From: Welwitschia mirabilis
Taxonomy: Eukaryota; Gnetophyta; Gnetopsida; Welwitschiales
Reading direction: 5' to 3'
NCBI GenBank assembly: GCA_051453625.1
Contig: JBOZIK010000001.1
Location: 183,866,978 to 183,930,977 of the forward strand
Length of the DNA: 64,000 nucleotides
Shown: in pieces, positions 36,362-49,789 of the stretch
How the letters are laid out: each line of letters starts with the position of its first letter
How positions within the stretch are numbered: position 1 is the stretch's first letter
Notes under the pieces: generated by a model
What the model was told of the DNA's origin: nothing
The model's input: only the letters and a program-made list of their open reading frames with translations
Database searches by the model: none
Made by a program: the position numbers and the translations under genes

Positions 36362-38576
36362 GAATTAGAAAAGAATAAAGAAATTCAACATCAATAAGAT
36401 ATTTACTATGTTTAAGGTACTCTTACTAAAGTAAATTATATCATATACTTAATGCAATTTTTTTTAATTAGTGAGAATGTTTTTGATTCTAATGTATGAC
36501 CTTTAGGAGCTTCTCATTTGTATTTGGAAACATTATTCAAGAGAGAATGATTCTTTTAAATTTTCTACAAACCAGATATCACACATCCATTGTATTTTCG
36601 TCTTGATTTTATGAGAATGTTCTTGATTCTGATGTAACTGATGATTCGATTTGGTCATAGGATGAGTAACTTGAAGATTACTATAGCACGATTAGGTACA
36701 TTTTTTCTTTAACTAGAAATTGAAAGTCATCTAAATTATCTATCATGTAAAATTTATTTTTGGATGATAGATTATAGGAGTAAAATAATTGTAGGAGTGT
36801 AGAAAATGCAAGTGCTCTTTAATATTTTTTATTTTATTGGGATGTTTTTATTAGCAAGATCTTCCATTAGGTTCCTTCCTTCATCATTTGCATATTAATA
36901 ATCCTTAATGCCCTCATTTAATATAGAATAAAATTTTTGGCATACTTTTTGAAATTTCAAAGTTGCAAGTTTAGGTTGGAATTAACTTTGAAGAAGTTTG
37001 ATTAACATCAAATTTCACAAAAGTTTGCATTTTTTAGAGTGCACATCTTTGCTTAACTAGAATATAAGCTCCGACAAATGTTATAGAAATTTCTTTCTAT
37101 TTGAAATATGGAAGCTTGAAAATCCTAGAATCTTTAGTAGTATTGTTGAAGGATCCCTTCTTATCTCTACTAGGTTCAAACTTATTTTTTCACTAGCTCT
37201 CATTTTTTAGAATAATTCTTTAATATTTTATTGTTAAATAAATTTAAAATATGAATAATTACTTATTCATTTAAAAGTTAGGTAAGTTACCCTCTATTAT
37301 GTATTTGATCTTCCTTTCTTATTATTAATGAAAGATTTCTTTCAATAAAAAGGGGCAAATTATTAGATTGTATTGGTTGAATATTTAAGATTCTAAAAAA
37401 TCTAAACAATAATTAAATTTAAATCAATAACTTTTCCTTGGTTGTAATGTTGTTAATAATATAAACTAGTTTTTGCTCAAACTAGCCCAATATCTTAAAC
37501 AAGTTTCCAAAGATAAACCTTTTGACTTTGATATCTTTATGGAAAACGACTTTCTTATTTAGAGATAACTTAATTAACAACATTTTCAACTACGTGAGGA
37601 ACTTGTTACTTTATAAGGGCTTCAAGAATTCTATTTTCATATGGCTAATAGAAAGACACCTAGTGAGGAAGTTTTCCTGTTAAATTTTTTAAATAGCATT
37701 GCGAAATTGTTGGTACTGATTATCTTAATGTTATTTAAGAAGGTATTAATATTGGACCTTTGGCATGAAATATGATGTAAAGCTAATATAATGAAAACCT
37801 AAGAACACTCTTGGAATTGTGTTTCCAAAGAGCAGCAAAAAATATAGTGGGAAATATGTAAGAAACAGAGTCATTGAGAAAATGAGCTAATATATTTCTA
37901 TTAATAATGTATAATCACAATATTACACATAGGAATCAAAGCTAGCAGAGCTTTCACTAGTTCTTCATAAAAGTGGCTTCCAAAACCCTCACCCAGGCTT
38001 TACGACTCTAATGCTTGGTAGCCTTTAAGAGAGAATACAAGTGTGCCATGATCTTACACTAGGAACCATCTCCTCAAGCTTCCCAACAAGAGATCCTTAC
38101 AAGTACCAAATCCAAGATATCTCACTTATCGCTTCTCAATTATAGCATGCTATTCATCTCCTCACACCCTCTTAGTTGTAAGGCTATAAGTGTAAACACT
38201 TATCATAAAAGAATCCTCCTAGTATTAACCTTTAAGATCTTTCACTAAAAATAGTATCTATCTAAACATAGATTATTCCTTAGACCTAGATTACCTTGTG
38301 ACATACTTCATGCACGTTATCTTTTTCCTAAACATGACATATTGCTCTTACTAATATTTCTTTGATATGATGGTAACTACACAGAGGGCCTACATGACAA
38401 TTTCACATGGTTCCTTCATGGTAATTACATGTGATAGACTTTATTTTCTATACAAGTACACCGAAACCTTAAAAAATAAACTTTTAACTAAAACACGCTC
38501 TTTATTTTTATTTTATAAGGAGGATTCTACATCAAAATATTAATAGAGATATTATAAGAATTTTTTCCTAAGTTAG
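36362..38576. other. AT-rich unassigned sequence
   Basis: No recognisable gene. A moderately GC-richer patch at about 37920-38420 (..GAGCTTTCACTAG.., ..CTCACACCCTCTTAG..) looks like an LTR or UTR remnant but has no partner copy in the window. A partly open frame near 37500-37740 is not assignable. Confidence 0.5.
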
Positions 38577-39038
38577 TGTTAGCAAACATAATTGATATGA
38601 AAATTGTTAACTTGGTTAATAAGACATGAAATAACATGTTTTGTTTTTCATTCAAAAGACACAAACTTTATTACTAATGAAACATATAAGGAAAATATGA
38701 CCAATTGGAGAAAAAGTATGATGAAACACTTAAATTCACACAATCCTAACTCAAAGACTTAATATGTGGTTCATTCACAAACTGCTTTCCTAATCTTAAT
38801 GCCAAACATATTACTTGTAATAGTGATTAATCATTCATAATTAATCAATCAAACACTCGATATACTAGAAAGTTTGTTTTTTTTTTTTTTTTGGTTTTTT
38901 AACTTGTTATTTCTACTATTCATAAAAGAACCCAAACATTTAACATCTTACTTAAACATATTATGAAATGCTTTTTCATCTATTCTCAAACTAGTATCAA
39001 AATATAATGTTGAAGCATTTCTATTTTAAGTCCTAACA
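38577..39038 (+). repeat. 5' LTR of the short element
   Basis: It runs from TGTTAGCAAACATAATTG to TCCTAACA. It contains a T17-like tract near 38876-38893. The partner LTR is 42047-42531. Confidence 0.7.
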
Positions 39039-39050
39039 TGGTATTAGAAC
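39039..39050 (+). promoter_or_regulatory. Primer-binding site (tRNA-iMet type)
   Basis: TGGTATTAGAAC abuts the LTR end. It differs from TGGTATCAGAGC by C-to-T and G-to-A changes only. Confidence 0.8.
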
Positions 39051-42025
39051 ATACTTGTTCAAAATTATAACATGCTACTAGAGCCTTTCTACTCCAAATT
39101 CATATATGATTTTAAAGTTTAAAGTTGTGAGTTATAGGATGATAGGATAAACTTGATGAATTATCATTTTTAGAGCCAAAGGCTAAAATTTTAAGGATGA
39201 TAAAGTAAACCTAATGAAATTTGAATTTAGAAAGTAGATGAACTCATTCTGAAGGAAGAGTGATAGTAGAACCATAAAGTTCATTAATGAAACTTCAAGA
39301 AATTACAATATATTATTGTAACTATTAATAGAGTATATTAAAAAAACTCATTTATTTCATTAACAAATATAGGTAATTAGACATAAGTTGTAATGAAAGT
39401 TCAGATTTGAATCAACATCATAACAACTTATTTAATTTAAAAAAAATAAAAAGGAAGTAAAGGTCATTTTTATCCAATGACAAGGCATCAACATTGCAAA
39501 ATTTCAAGCAAATATTCCCATAATAAATCCAATTGTTATATTATTCATAACTTGTATTTCTTAAGAAATAAAAGATGGCCTCATTGAAGATTAATGACTT
39601 GCACTACCAATTGATGAAACTCACGAAACAAATTAGGAATATTAAAAAATGATCAATAGGATTGAAATGAATCATTTCACCTAAGTGGCACCAAAATACC
39701 ATGAAGCCTCAAAATTTCCTATTGCAGTTAAAGAATTATAATCATATGTTGTAGAATGATGAAATAATAAATTTGATATGAATAGTATATACGAAGTAGA
39801 CATGTTAGAGATGTTTTATGAACATCTATTAAAAAAAAAAGTGATGAAGCTACAAAATTAAGAAATTGAAAGCATAATCGATGCCATTTTATTCTTGATC
39901 AATGAAGACAAACATCGTCAACTAAAAAAGCATTAAGTTTTATTACCAATATAGTATAAGAAGTCATAGTTTCTTTCACAATGAAACAACAATATGTGCT
40001 TTTCCCCTTCTCACTTCTGAAAACATTATTAAGATGAGATAGTGCTAACATCATTCCATTTTTCTTAATAGATAATATGAATGTGTACTTAATATAGATG
40101 TATACTTGAGATGCATAACTTTCAAAGTTCATATTGCACAGTTCATTAGATTTAGTAATGAATGAATTATCAAATTGAATAAATAAAAAATTAATAATAA
40201 AATCAAAAATTATGTTAAATTCCCATGGTAAAATCCACAAAACAATCCTAGAAATATGCTAAAGATAGTATTTTACTTTATCTTTCTCTTTTGAAAAGTT
40301 GGTAATATGTGAGTATGAAATATCATAGTCTTGTAGGCCCATAAAAGAATTCCTATTAAGTTCCACATTCAAGCATATTATTTTTCTTAGTGATTTATTA
40401 GTATTAATTATTAATATACCTAAATCTCAATTACTTCAAAAAGAACTCATTTCATTAAGGAATCTTATCAAAATAGCAATTATATCAACTAAAGCGAAAG
40501 AAAAGTAGCCTCTAAAGAAAGAATTTGAACCCTTATTGAAACACCAAAAACTGCAATCTAAAGTATTAATAACATCTATTTTGAATTCATGCTATTGTGG
40601 ATAAGAAAAGTGAGCAGAGTTTATGCAAAATATTAAAGCCAACATGTAGACTTTGTTATAGTAGACAAAACAAGGTTATTATTTCTATGATTACTTTGTA
40701 GCATTGTTTCTAGCAAAGTTTCATAGAATTTCATCAAAAATCGATGATATGTAATAAAGTTTCAAAATGATTTGTTAAAAATAAAGATTAAAAAATGTTA
40801 CAGAAATTGAGAAGTTCATGGATTAGAGATTTAGACAAAAATGAACTTGCAAGAGGTAATAAATGTTTATAGGTAATATTAGTAGAAGAAGTACGAATTC
40901 TAAGATACTTTTTACTATGCCTCTAGACTTAATATAAGACAGATAAAATAGGTAAAAACAGATAAATTAAATGAAGCATATACAATGCTTCCAAAACAGC
41001 AAAACCAATAGCTTTAAGAAGAGGTTAAGAAGACAAAAACGATAATGGAATAACTTCATCAAAAATTTGATAAAAATTTTTACAAATATAAATTAAAGAT
41101 CTAAAACATATAGATCCAAAAGAAATAGGAGTTAATGAAACTAATAAAAAACAAGAAATCACTCTAGTAGAAACTCAACAAAGCATAGTGTTAGGTTACT
41201 TAGCTTAAAGTGAAGATGAATTAGATCTCTTAAGAGAAGGATAAAAAAGCTAAAGCAATTAATAAGGCATGAATAACCATTAAAGAGATGCATGCACAAA
41301 TCAAGGAATTACATTAATCTCAATTATTAGTGTAGTTAAAGCCTTTTAAGTCTATGAAACATGAATAACTTAAAGAAAGTTCTAAAAACTCTCACAAACT
41401 AGCTATATTAATTGATGAACAGGTCACTAATGAACTAGCCAAATCATCTAGTAAAGGAGCTGTTAATGAAATAGATCATGAATATATGATATAATAGTCA
41501 CTAAAACCAGTGACATAAAATTTTTTTTGTATCAAATGAAATTTCTATGTCTACCTTGTAAAAATTCATTTTTTTAAAAAATAATAAAAAATATATTATG
41601 CAAATGTGTTTATGTTATAACTTCATCAAGGGATAAAACAAGCCCTTTAAAAACATAATAAATCATCTTTCCAAAAAGAAAACAATAATGATTGCTAAAA
41701 AAATTCATTTGTTAGTTTAAATAAAAGAAATGGAACCTAAAGTACTAAAATAAGATGAATTAGCAAGAATGATTAGCCATCAAATACTAAATCAAAAGAT
41801 GAAACAATTTCTTTTAAAAAGATATACATGATGAAGTTTTTAGACAATATTTTTTTTAACTAATTTGTAAAATAAAATTAGAATATGAAATAGTTCTGAA
41901 GATGATGAACTCAATATAAGAAAGACAAATCAACTAAAAGGAGAAGAATTCAAAGATGAAGATTAAACAAAATTCAGATGAATTCAAAAATTAAGATAAA
42001 ACTCATGTGAAATTTAGTTAAACTT

Positions 42026-42046
42026 GAAGTGGGGTTAGGGATAGAT
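42026..42046 (+). promoter_or_regulatory. Polypurine-like tract of the short element
   Basis: GAAGTGGGGTTAGGGATAGA lies just before the second LTR. It is purine-rich but interrupted by T, consistent with decay. Confidence 0.5.
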
Positions 42047-42531
42047 TAACAAGTTAACATAATGAGTATAACAATTGTTAAACTTGTTAATAAAACAAAA
42101 AACATGTTTCTTCATATGCAAAAGATGCAGCCTTCCCTGTTGAAAGAATATAATATAAGAACAAAGATCATTTATTCATAAACATATAAAATATAAAAAA
42201 ATAAAATTAATTATAGAAGAAGAGGTGTGATAAAATGCTGAAAGTTATACAATATTTTAGGTAGTGGTTTTCCTGTAAATAACCTACTCAATCTCATTTT
42301 AGAGATATTATCTTTGATAATGATTAATCATTCATTATTAGTTTATTATTTATATTAAAATTTGATATACTATAAATTTTGGTTTTTCATTTTCTTACTT
42401 TTTATTTATTTTACTTACAAAACATCCTAAATCTTCAACATTTCACTTAAACATATTATGAAATTATTTTCATCTATTCTGAAATTAGTTTTAAAATATA
42501 ATATTTGAACATTTCTGTTAAAACCAAAACA
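42047..42531 (+). repeat. 3' LTR of the short element
   Basis: It starts TAACAAGTTAACATAATG (TG decayed to TA) and ends ..AACCAAAACA. It aligns to the 5' LTR with many substitutions. Confidence 0.65.
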
Positions 42532-42559
42532 TGATAGGAGAGCATTCTGTCTTTATATT

Positions 42560-43690
42560 TTCACAATCGTAATACTAAAGATTAATTGAAAATTTTATAC
42601 CAATCACTTTACCAAATGTATCTTACAAAATCTGGTCTAAGTGCTTAGCCAGATGTTTACAAGAAATAATTTCTAATATAGTTTGTAAAGAATAACTTAT
42701 TTTTGTATAGGGGAGACATATTTGAATTAATTTTGTAGCTTTTTGAAAAGGATGCTAATGGGAAGATGACACCAATTAAGATATATATTTTACTAAGATT
42801 AATTATTCTAAAGCTTATGATAAGATATAATGGTAATTCATTAATAAAATTATAAGAGTTTATTGTTTTAGAGCTCACTTTATCAAAATAGTGAAATGTC
42901 TCTTCTTTGATGTCAGTGCTTGTATAGCCCTAGATGCTAGTGTATCTTCATATTTTACTATTTAAAATTTTATTTAACAGTGTTGTCCTTTGGTTCCTTT
43001 CTTATTCATCATTTAAGAAGACTTTTTGTGTTCTGTCATTAGGAACAATAAATCTAATGTTTATATTTAAGAAATTCAAATTTCATAGAACCTATAGTAT
43101 CTTATTAATATGCATTATGTAGATGAATATTTTGTCTTAATTAAAAATAAATCAAATCTTATTAATATCTTTCTATTTAGGATTCAAAAATGCTATGCTA
43201 TTTTAGACTTCAATATCAATTGGGATAAATCTTCTGTTTTTTAAAAATGAAAAGTCATCTTGGCTTTCTAACAAAACTTGGAAAATCCTATATGAAGAAA
43301 AATAGTTTTAAAGTTTTAAGAATACTTTTCTTTTTTAGCAACAAGTTCTAGCCTATTAAGGGAGATCATGAAGAAACTTTAAAAAAAGGTTAATAATTAA
43401 AAGGTTACAAAAATTTCTTTCATAGGAATATTTTTAGTTTGCAAGAATATCATAGCTACAACTCATGTGTATTACTCTTTTTCTTGAGATCCTTTTATAT
43501 CTCATTATCGAAAGCTTGAAGTTGTTCTTTAGAATTTTAAATGGTCATTTAATAATGATTGTAATTGATTTAGAAAAATTTCTTAGCAATATTTTTGTTT
43601 ATCCAAAAAAAATATGTTTCTTACCTAATTGACATCTATAATGAGGCTTAAGATATTTAAGATCATGCATCTACTATAATATGCCATACT
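42560..43690 (+). pseudogene. LINE reverse-transcriptase fragment
   Basis: With stops and shifts it reads PITLPNVSYKIWSKCLARCL (thumb-side PxxLxNxxYKI..LAxRL block), then INYSKAYDKI (counterpart of DFxKAYDxxxW), KCLFFDVSACIALDASVSSY and CCPLVPFLFII (QGCPLSPxLF motif). This is the order of a plant L1-type RT. Its catalytic FADD is not visible. The fragment lies just right of the short LTR element. No ORF1 or 3' tail is recognised. Confidence 0.65.
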
Positions 43691-44542
43691 TGCCTAATAT
43701 ATGGTAAGCTATTGAAGTTAGCAATAATGCTTTACTCACTATTGTTAAAGCATTATGTTATTAAGTTGCCTTCTCTTGTGTTTGTGGGGTCATCTACTCC
43801 TACTATATAAGCAACCATATATAGAACACCCTATCATAAAAACATAATACACAAAGTGAACCACATCTCCTAAAGTTCATGTGAATACGAATCAGTACAT
43901 CACTATATAAGGAACACCAATGCAGTGGGGTTAGTGTGCTATAGTAAGATTAGAGGATACACCAACTAGTGTGGAAGCTAGTTTGGCATGCATGTATGCT
44001 AAGTGGATCCAACTTAGATCATGTAATGCTGACTGGAAATGACAAATAAAGTTCCACTAGTTGCTCACTTCATAGACTCATAGATATTTCTACCCAGGCT
44101 ATTGAGATGATTTAGGAAGGGTGGATTCTGATGTATTGGTTCCTCCACATGTAGGAATTCATATACATGCATGATAACATACATTAATATAACCTACAGA
44201 ATGAGTCCACTTTCATGTAGTGGAGTGTTGATCACCACATAACACAAAATGAGATTAAATTAGTAGGACAAGGAAAATCAAAGCTCACTCTACTAGATGA
44301 CTTACTAACATCTTTGGTAGTACTAATTCTATATAGTAACATCTTTGGTAGTACTAATTTTATCTTTTAGTTATTACTTTAATGTCTTAAATTATATTTT
44401 ATAAACATCGATTATATTAGTAAGGTAATCATCATATTAATGAAATTTTATCTTTAAAATTTGTTAAAATTTTAAGATGCATGATTTCTAAAGCATATAG
44501 AAATCTTGAAAAACATATTTCTTAATATTTTACGAAGAACTA
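43691..44542. other. Unassigned sequence with a 31-bp direct duplication
   Basis: This is moderately complex sequence without a recognised gene. TAACATCTTTGGTAGTACTA plus AATTCTATATAG (44306-44336) is repeated once at 44337-44367. Confidence 0.55.
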
Positions 44543-45069
44543 TGAAGATCCTAATTTCTCTTTATTTCAAAATATATTTTAATAGAAATTATGAATATCG
44601 TTTCATCATATTAAAATCATTTGGATAAGAGATAAAACTTTATTGAATAAAAATAACAAAATAAGAATGACAAGAAGGAATAAGATACGCATCTTTGTTA
44701 CATGATGTTTTAGTAAGGTGTTCAATAATCCATTATGTCAAATGTAAGATCTTTGGTAAGTAGGTCGACCAAGAAAAATAGTACCTTTAAGGTCTAGTAC
44801 TATGGAATCAGTGGGGGGCTAGGCTAATTTGTTAAGGACTCAGTATACCCTGTGAAAATCACATGCATACCCTTCACTACTAAATTTGCTCATTTAATCA
44901 TAATAAAATGTCATGATTCTTTAAAAATAATAATTATTTAAAGTTTACATTCTTTCAATAGTTATTACAACTCTAAGTGAAATATTTCATCAAATAAATT
45001 AACATAATAGATCATTTTTTCCAAAATAATAGGTAACAGTCTCCAAAACAAGGTTTTGGGATTATTACA
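44543..45069 (-). repeat. 3' LTR of the chromovirus
   Basis: Minus-strand start TGTAATAATCCCAAAACC. It shares TTAATAGAAATTATGAATAT, CAGTATACCCT.TGAAAATCA and other long blocks with 54969-55473. Confidence 0.8.
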
Positions 45070-45082
45070 AAGTTCCCTTCTT
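45070..45082 (-). promoter_or_regulatory. Polypurine tract of the chromovirus
   Basis: The minus strand reads AAGAAGGGAACT immediately before the 3' LTR start. Confidence 0.65.
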
Positions 45083-45199
45083 AAGCTTGCTATTCATCCT
45101 CAAACTGCTATTCTTCCAAGGGCTTGCCTTACTACAAAAATTGTTTAGCCTCACAGTCTTCATCCCCATTGTGTTCTTTTGCATTAATCAAGAAGTTAT

Positions 45200-46620
45200 T
45201 AATTTTTATTTTCAAATAAATTTGGATAAGTCTACTTCATATATTGTTCATTTTCCCAACTATACCGCACACAATGAGATCATTCTATTAAGATTTCTTT
45301 TATAGATTTTTTTCTTAATTTTATTTCTTTATGCTTCTTAATAATAAGAGGATTAGTTATAAGCATGAGGTTAGATTGTATTAGGAGATTCTTTCAATTC
45401 ACAATATAATCATTAAATTTCCTTTAGTAATATGGTTTAAGAAGACTGACATGGAACATAGGATGAACACAACACCATTCTTCAAGAAGGTAAAATTTAT
45501 ATGTCAATTCTCCTATTCTTTTAATAATATGAAAAATTCCACAAAATTGAGAAGCTAATTTCTTATATTTTTCCAATTTTAACGATACTCTTTCAGGTTT
45601 AACTCTTAATAATACTTGGTTACCAATTTGGAAAATGAAATGGGAATGTATCTGGTTAAAACTTCTTGTATGTCTTGTGTAAGATATAGGTGTTTCTGCA
45701 TTTTCTTAATTACTTCTTCCATTCTTTGAATATCTTTTTTCTCTCCTTTATATCTTTACATCAGATCTGTCTAGCTAATTAGAATTGTATAATTCCTTCC
45801 ATACATGGATTTGAATGGAAACATTTAATTAAATCTTAGTAACCTTGGTTATAAGCAAATTCTACCAAGTGTAGTCCTCTTCACATTTCCCTGGTTTACC
45901 AACCACATAAGTATGATTTACTAGTTTCATTTGTTCATTTGTTTCTAGATGAAAAGCTATAGTACAAAGGACTTAAATACCTAACTACTTAAAATATTCC
46001 TGCTAAATGTTTGATATAAATTTTAAATCTCTATTACAAATGATAATTTTAGGAATTCCATGAAAACAAAATACTTCCCTTACAACTTAAGTTGTGATCT
46101 CTTTTTTAGTTATTGTGGTTTTGGTTGGAATGAAATATGCCATTTTAATGAATTGATCTACATAAACAAATATGGAATTATGCTGCCTAAGCATCTTGGG
46201 CAAAATTGTAATAAAATCTATGTTAATTTCTTTCCATTTCTAGGATGGCACTTCAAATGGCTTTAGGAATCTGGTTGGTTTCCACTGTTCTAGATTAATT
46301 TTTGGCATATAAGGCATCCTTTAATAAAATTCTTAATTTGCAACTTATGCTTGATCAATAATATTTCTTTCTTAAGGTGATGTATCTTATTGTAAAACCT
46401 AGATGACCTGCATAAGGAACTTCATGTGATTCCCTAAGTAATTAAGGATACCATAGTTCCATGGAAATACAAACTTGATTTTGCCTCATTAAAATTCCAT
46501 TAGTAGTTAAATAAAAAAAAGAAACTTCTTTATTGTTGACAAGTTTAGAAGAAATCTCTTTAAATACTGCATCTTGTGGCACTTGTTCTTTGATTTTTTT
46601 TGTCATTTAAGGATTTATCA
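45200..46620 (-). pseudogene. Chromovirus integrase with C-terminal chromodomain
   Basis: Minus-strand frames give FVYVDQFIKMAYFIPTKTT (integrase core), then VLLRVKPERVSLKLEKYKKL and SQFCGIFHIIKRIGELTYKF, the chromovirus integrase C-terminus, ending in VHPMFHVSLLKPYY. A chromodomain follows at about 45345-45205: EIKLRKKSIKEILIE, a stop where W is expected, SHCVRYSWENEQYMK and TYPNLFENK. It keeps the W-E and YPNLF landmarks. The chromodomain in living relatives binds modified histones and guides insertion. Here it is broken by stops. Confidence 0.75.
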
Positions 46621-46799
46621 TATAGATAATCATGCATCACATGTGAATAAGAGAATCTACAACTTTGTTTTCTTTCCTAAGCATGAATTTGAGATCAAAA
46701 TCATTTTTCACTAATAATTTCACCCATCTTCATTATCTCATATTTAGAAGAGGTTGTTTTTGCAAAAATTCTAAATCTTTATGATTCATATTTATTTGA

Positions 46800-48000
46800 A
46801 ATTTCCTTTTAAAATGTAGTGTCTCCATGCTTTTAATGCATGAACGATGGCTAGAAATTCTAAATTATTTATTAGACAAATGTGTTAATGTTTGTTGAAT
46901 TTGTGTAATTCATAAGTAATTCCTCTTTCTTCTTGCATCAAGATCTTGTCTATTCCTTCTTCATAAGCATTTATGACTAATAAGAAATCTTTATCCATTT
47001 CTAAAATGTTTAGAATTAGTGCTCTAGTTAGTAAAACTTCGATTTGGAAAAATGCTTCTTTCCACTTATTATCAAAATGAAATAGAACTTTGTCCTTTAT
47101 CATATTTATCATTGGACTTACAACTTTTAAGAAATTTGGGATGAAGCACCTGTAAATCTTATGAGACTAAGAAAGCTTTTTACTTATTGGATTTTTTGAC
47201 ATCCTATACTTTACTAGAATTATTTTTTAATCCTTCTTTAGATATGATGTATCCCAAATAGGGGATTAATTTCTTAAAGAATTGACATTTTTTTAGCTTG
47301 GCTGATAAAACATTTTCTTTAAGTAACTATAAAACAAATATGATATGTTCAATGTGTTCTTCTTTAATTTTTGAGTAAATTAAAATATCATCCATAAAAG
47401 AAATAATAAACTAATCTAAATAAGGATGGAAGATATTATTCATTAATATCATGATTGTAGCAGTTCATTTGTTAAATCAAAAGACATAACTATAAATTCA
47501 AAATGGTTACATCTAGTTTAAAAAGTTGTCTTTAAAACATCATCTTCTTTAATCTAGATTTAATGGTATCTTGACTTTAATTTAATTTTGATAAAATACT
47601 TTTCTCCTTGTAATTGGTCAAGCAGGCCATCTATTTACAGTAATAGATACTTATTCTTTATTGTAACCTTGTTTAATTGCTAATAATTCATGCAAAGCAT
47701 TAGTAAGCTATATTTCATTTTTACAAATAAAACTGGTTTTCCTTAAGGTAATACACTAGTCTTAATTTTTCCTTCATTTTTTAGCTATTGAATTTGTAAT
47801 TTTAGCTCTTTTAATTCACTGACTGAGAACCTATATGATTCTTGGAAGATCGGCTATGCTCTAGGCATAAGATCAATTGCATGTTTTATCTTTTCTTTTA
47901 GTGGTAAACCAACTTTATCTTCAAATACTTCTAAAAAGTCATATAATTCACTAAGTAGTTGTACTCTACTTTATTTATCATGATGACATAGAATAAATGG
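46800..48000 (-). pseudogene. Chromovirus RT and RNase H
   Basis: The RT catalytic box FMDDILIYSKIKEEHIEHI (FMDD at 47387-47398) is followed by AKLKKCQFFKK, YLGYIISKEGL, and a connection region FHFDNKWKEAFFQIEVLL. RNase H reads FLLVINAYEEGIDKILMQE and FLAIVHALKAWRHYIL; the catalytic D of the usual DAS motif is N here (INAYE). Stops and a frameshift interrupt it. Confidence 0.8.
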
Positions 48001-49400
48001 GTTACCTTAAAGGATTTATTCATTCTTTTATTTATCATGAATAGTACATGTTTTGTTCTCTCTTCCCCTTTGAAATTTGTCTTTCAAATGAAGTAAGAAT
48101 AAGTATGGATCCTTTATTAAAAGATTTATTGACATCATATTTTTCTAGAAAATACATGTCTAGAATTGCCTCATATTTTTTGATATTTAAAACATAAAAT
48201 TTATTAAGAAAAGTAAACCATTAATTAAAAAAATCTAACTTTGCATAGTCACCTAATTACATGATTATTTTTCCTTTTATGATTTCTACTCTAGAAGTTG
48301 ATTTTATAGTAATTTTATCTTGGAAGAATTTTTTAATATCTAGAGAAATAAAATTATTACTAGCACCACAATGAATAAGAAATATAATAGAAAAACTTTA
48401 TAAAAATTCTTTAAGTTCAATTATAGAGAACTTATTTTGCACAAAACTTGTTTAGAGTGCACTGAATAACCTTTTTTTATGCTTGTGGATATGGTTGTGT
48501 TATAGTTGATTAGCTAGAATTTATGTCTCTCTTTTTCTTAAAGTAGTTCTTAATTATGTGACCTTTCTTTTTATAGTAGTAACAAATCAGTGCCTAGTGG
48601 TTTTGATTAGAAGGATTTGTTTAGGATGAAGAGATTGAATTTCTTGATTGTGAAGTAATAGTTGTTATTCTCTAAGCTATCACTGAGGTCTCTTATTCCA
48701 CATCTATGTCATATTTGATCTTCCTATATGATTGCTGTAGAGATTTAGGTTCTGAGGGATGAATCAAATTTGTAATTGAGATGGTAGAGTACTAATAAAG
48801 TCATTGACGTGTTCTAGGTCTTACTGAATCTGGAACTTAAGTAGCTTATGAAATTCTTTTCAATGTTCATCAAGGATCTTTCTACCTAATCATAAATTTT
48901 TAAATTGCATTCTTTGATCTTTAACAAAGGGGATGAAATAATTTTTATATTTGTTATTTAATTCCATTCAATTAACCCAATCATTTCTAATCACACTTAA
49001 TCAACTCCACTAACATGATAACATATCAACTTCATAAGTTATTATCTAATTTTTTTAACCTAAAATCATTATTGATGTATTGCAATCATTCTAGTACCTC
49101 TTCAAATGATCTTGAATTTCCTGAGTACATTCAAATTTATACTTTATTTATGTACTCTTTCATGTCTTTATTCTCAGTGATGTTGTTTAAAGATGAGTTA
49201 TGCATGCGGTATTATTGTATTTGTTTATGCATTTCTTCTTCTCCTGACTGTTTAGAGGATTAGGAAGAATATTCTCTAATACTGAATCTTTTCATTTTGA
49301 ACTTGGAGAGATTATTGCACTTGGGATTGAAGTTCTCTAAGTTATTGTTTCCCTGGTCTTGCATGTAGGGCTCTAGGAATTGAATCAAACTTATCATTTG
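48001..49400 (-). pseudogene. Chromovirus protease and gag with zinc knuckle
   Basis: Near 48360-48300 a protease-like segment reads GASNNFISLDIKKFF, matching the xDSGASxxFI active-site context; the D position is damaged. Near 48590-48540 CYYYKKKGHIIKNYF is the CCHC knuckle with two Cys-to-Tyr changes, consistent with G-to-A decay. Gag toward 49400 is eroded beyond motif recognition. Confidence 0.65.
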
Positions 49401-49789
49401 TTAACTTTTGTAAAGCTTACACATTTTCATAATTAGTTTAGAATTATTAATATACTTCATCGATTTTCTATTAAAAAGCATTAATGGAGTTTTTTATGTG
49501 ATCTTTCATTATTTTACAATGTATGCATGGTCAAGGATCGATATGTATCTTATTATTACTTGCATTCTATATTTTATACATAAGAGAATTCATCATAAAT
49601 AGAGTTATTATAATAGCTTTATTAGAAGTTAAAACTACTTAAACACTTCATTTGTAGAAAATTTTTAATTTGATAATTGCTTTAATTAATATTAAAAAAA
49701 TTGTTAGTATTCTTAAATTCATAATTACTTATTTTAGTCTTAAGCTAAGTACTAGTGGGATACCATGAGAGGGTGTAGATCTGCTTTAG

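Larger units (their letters stand above)
38577..42531 (+). mobile_element. Short LTR retrotransposon without recognisable pol
   Basis: Two direct LTRs (38577-39038 and 42047-42531) share ACATATTATGAAAT, TCATCTATTCT, GATTAATCATTCAT and other blocks. A PBS directly follows the first and a purine tract precedes the second. The internal part is only about 3 kb. It reads as decayed Lys/Glu/Asn-rich frames (for example around 40480-40560 and 41280-41460) with no protease, RT or integrase motifs, so it looks non-autonomous or deleted. Clear target-site duplications are not seen. Confidence 0.7.

Noticed and set aside
39899-40240. 113-codon minus-strand ORF
   Set aside because: Ile/Phe/Asn-rich composition typical of AT-rich chance frames, antisense to the interior of an LTR element, with no domain.
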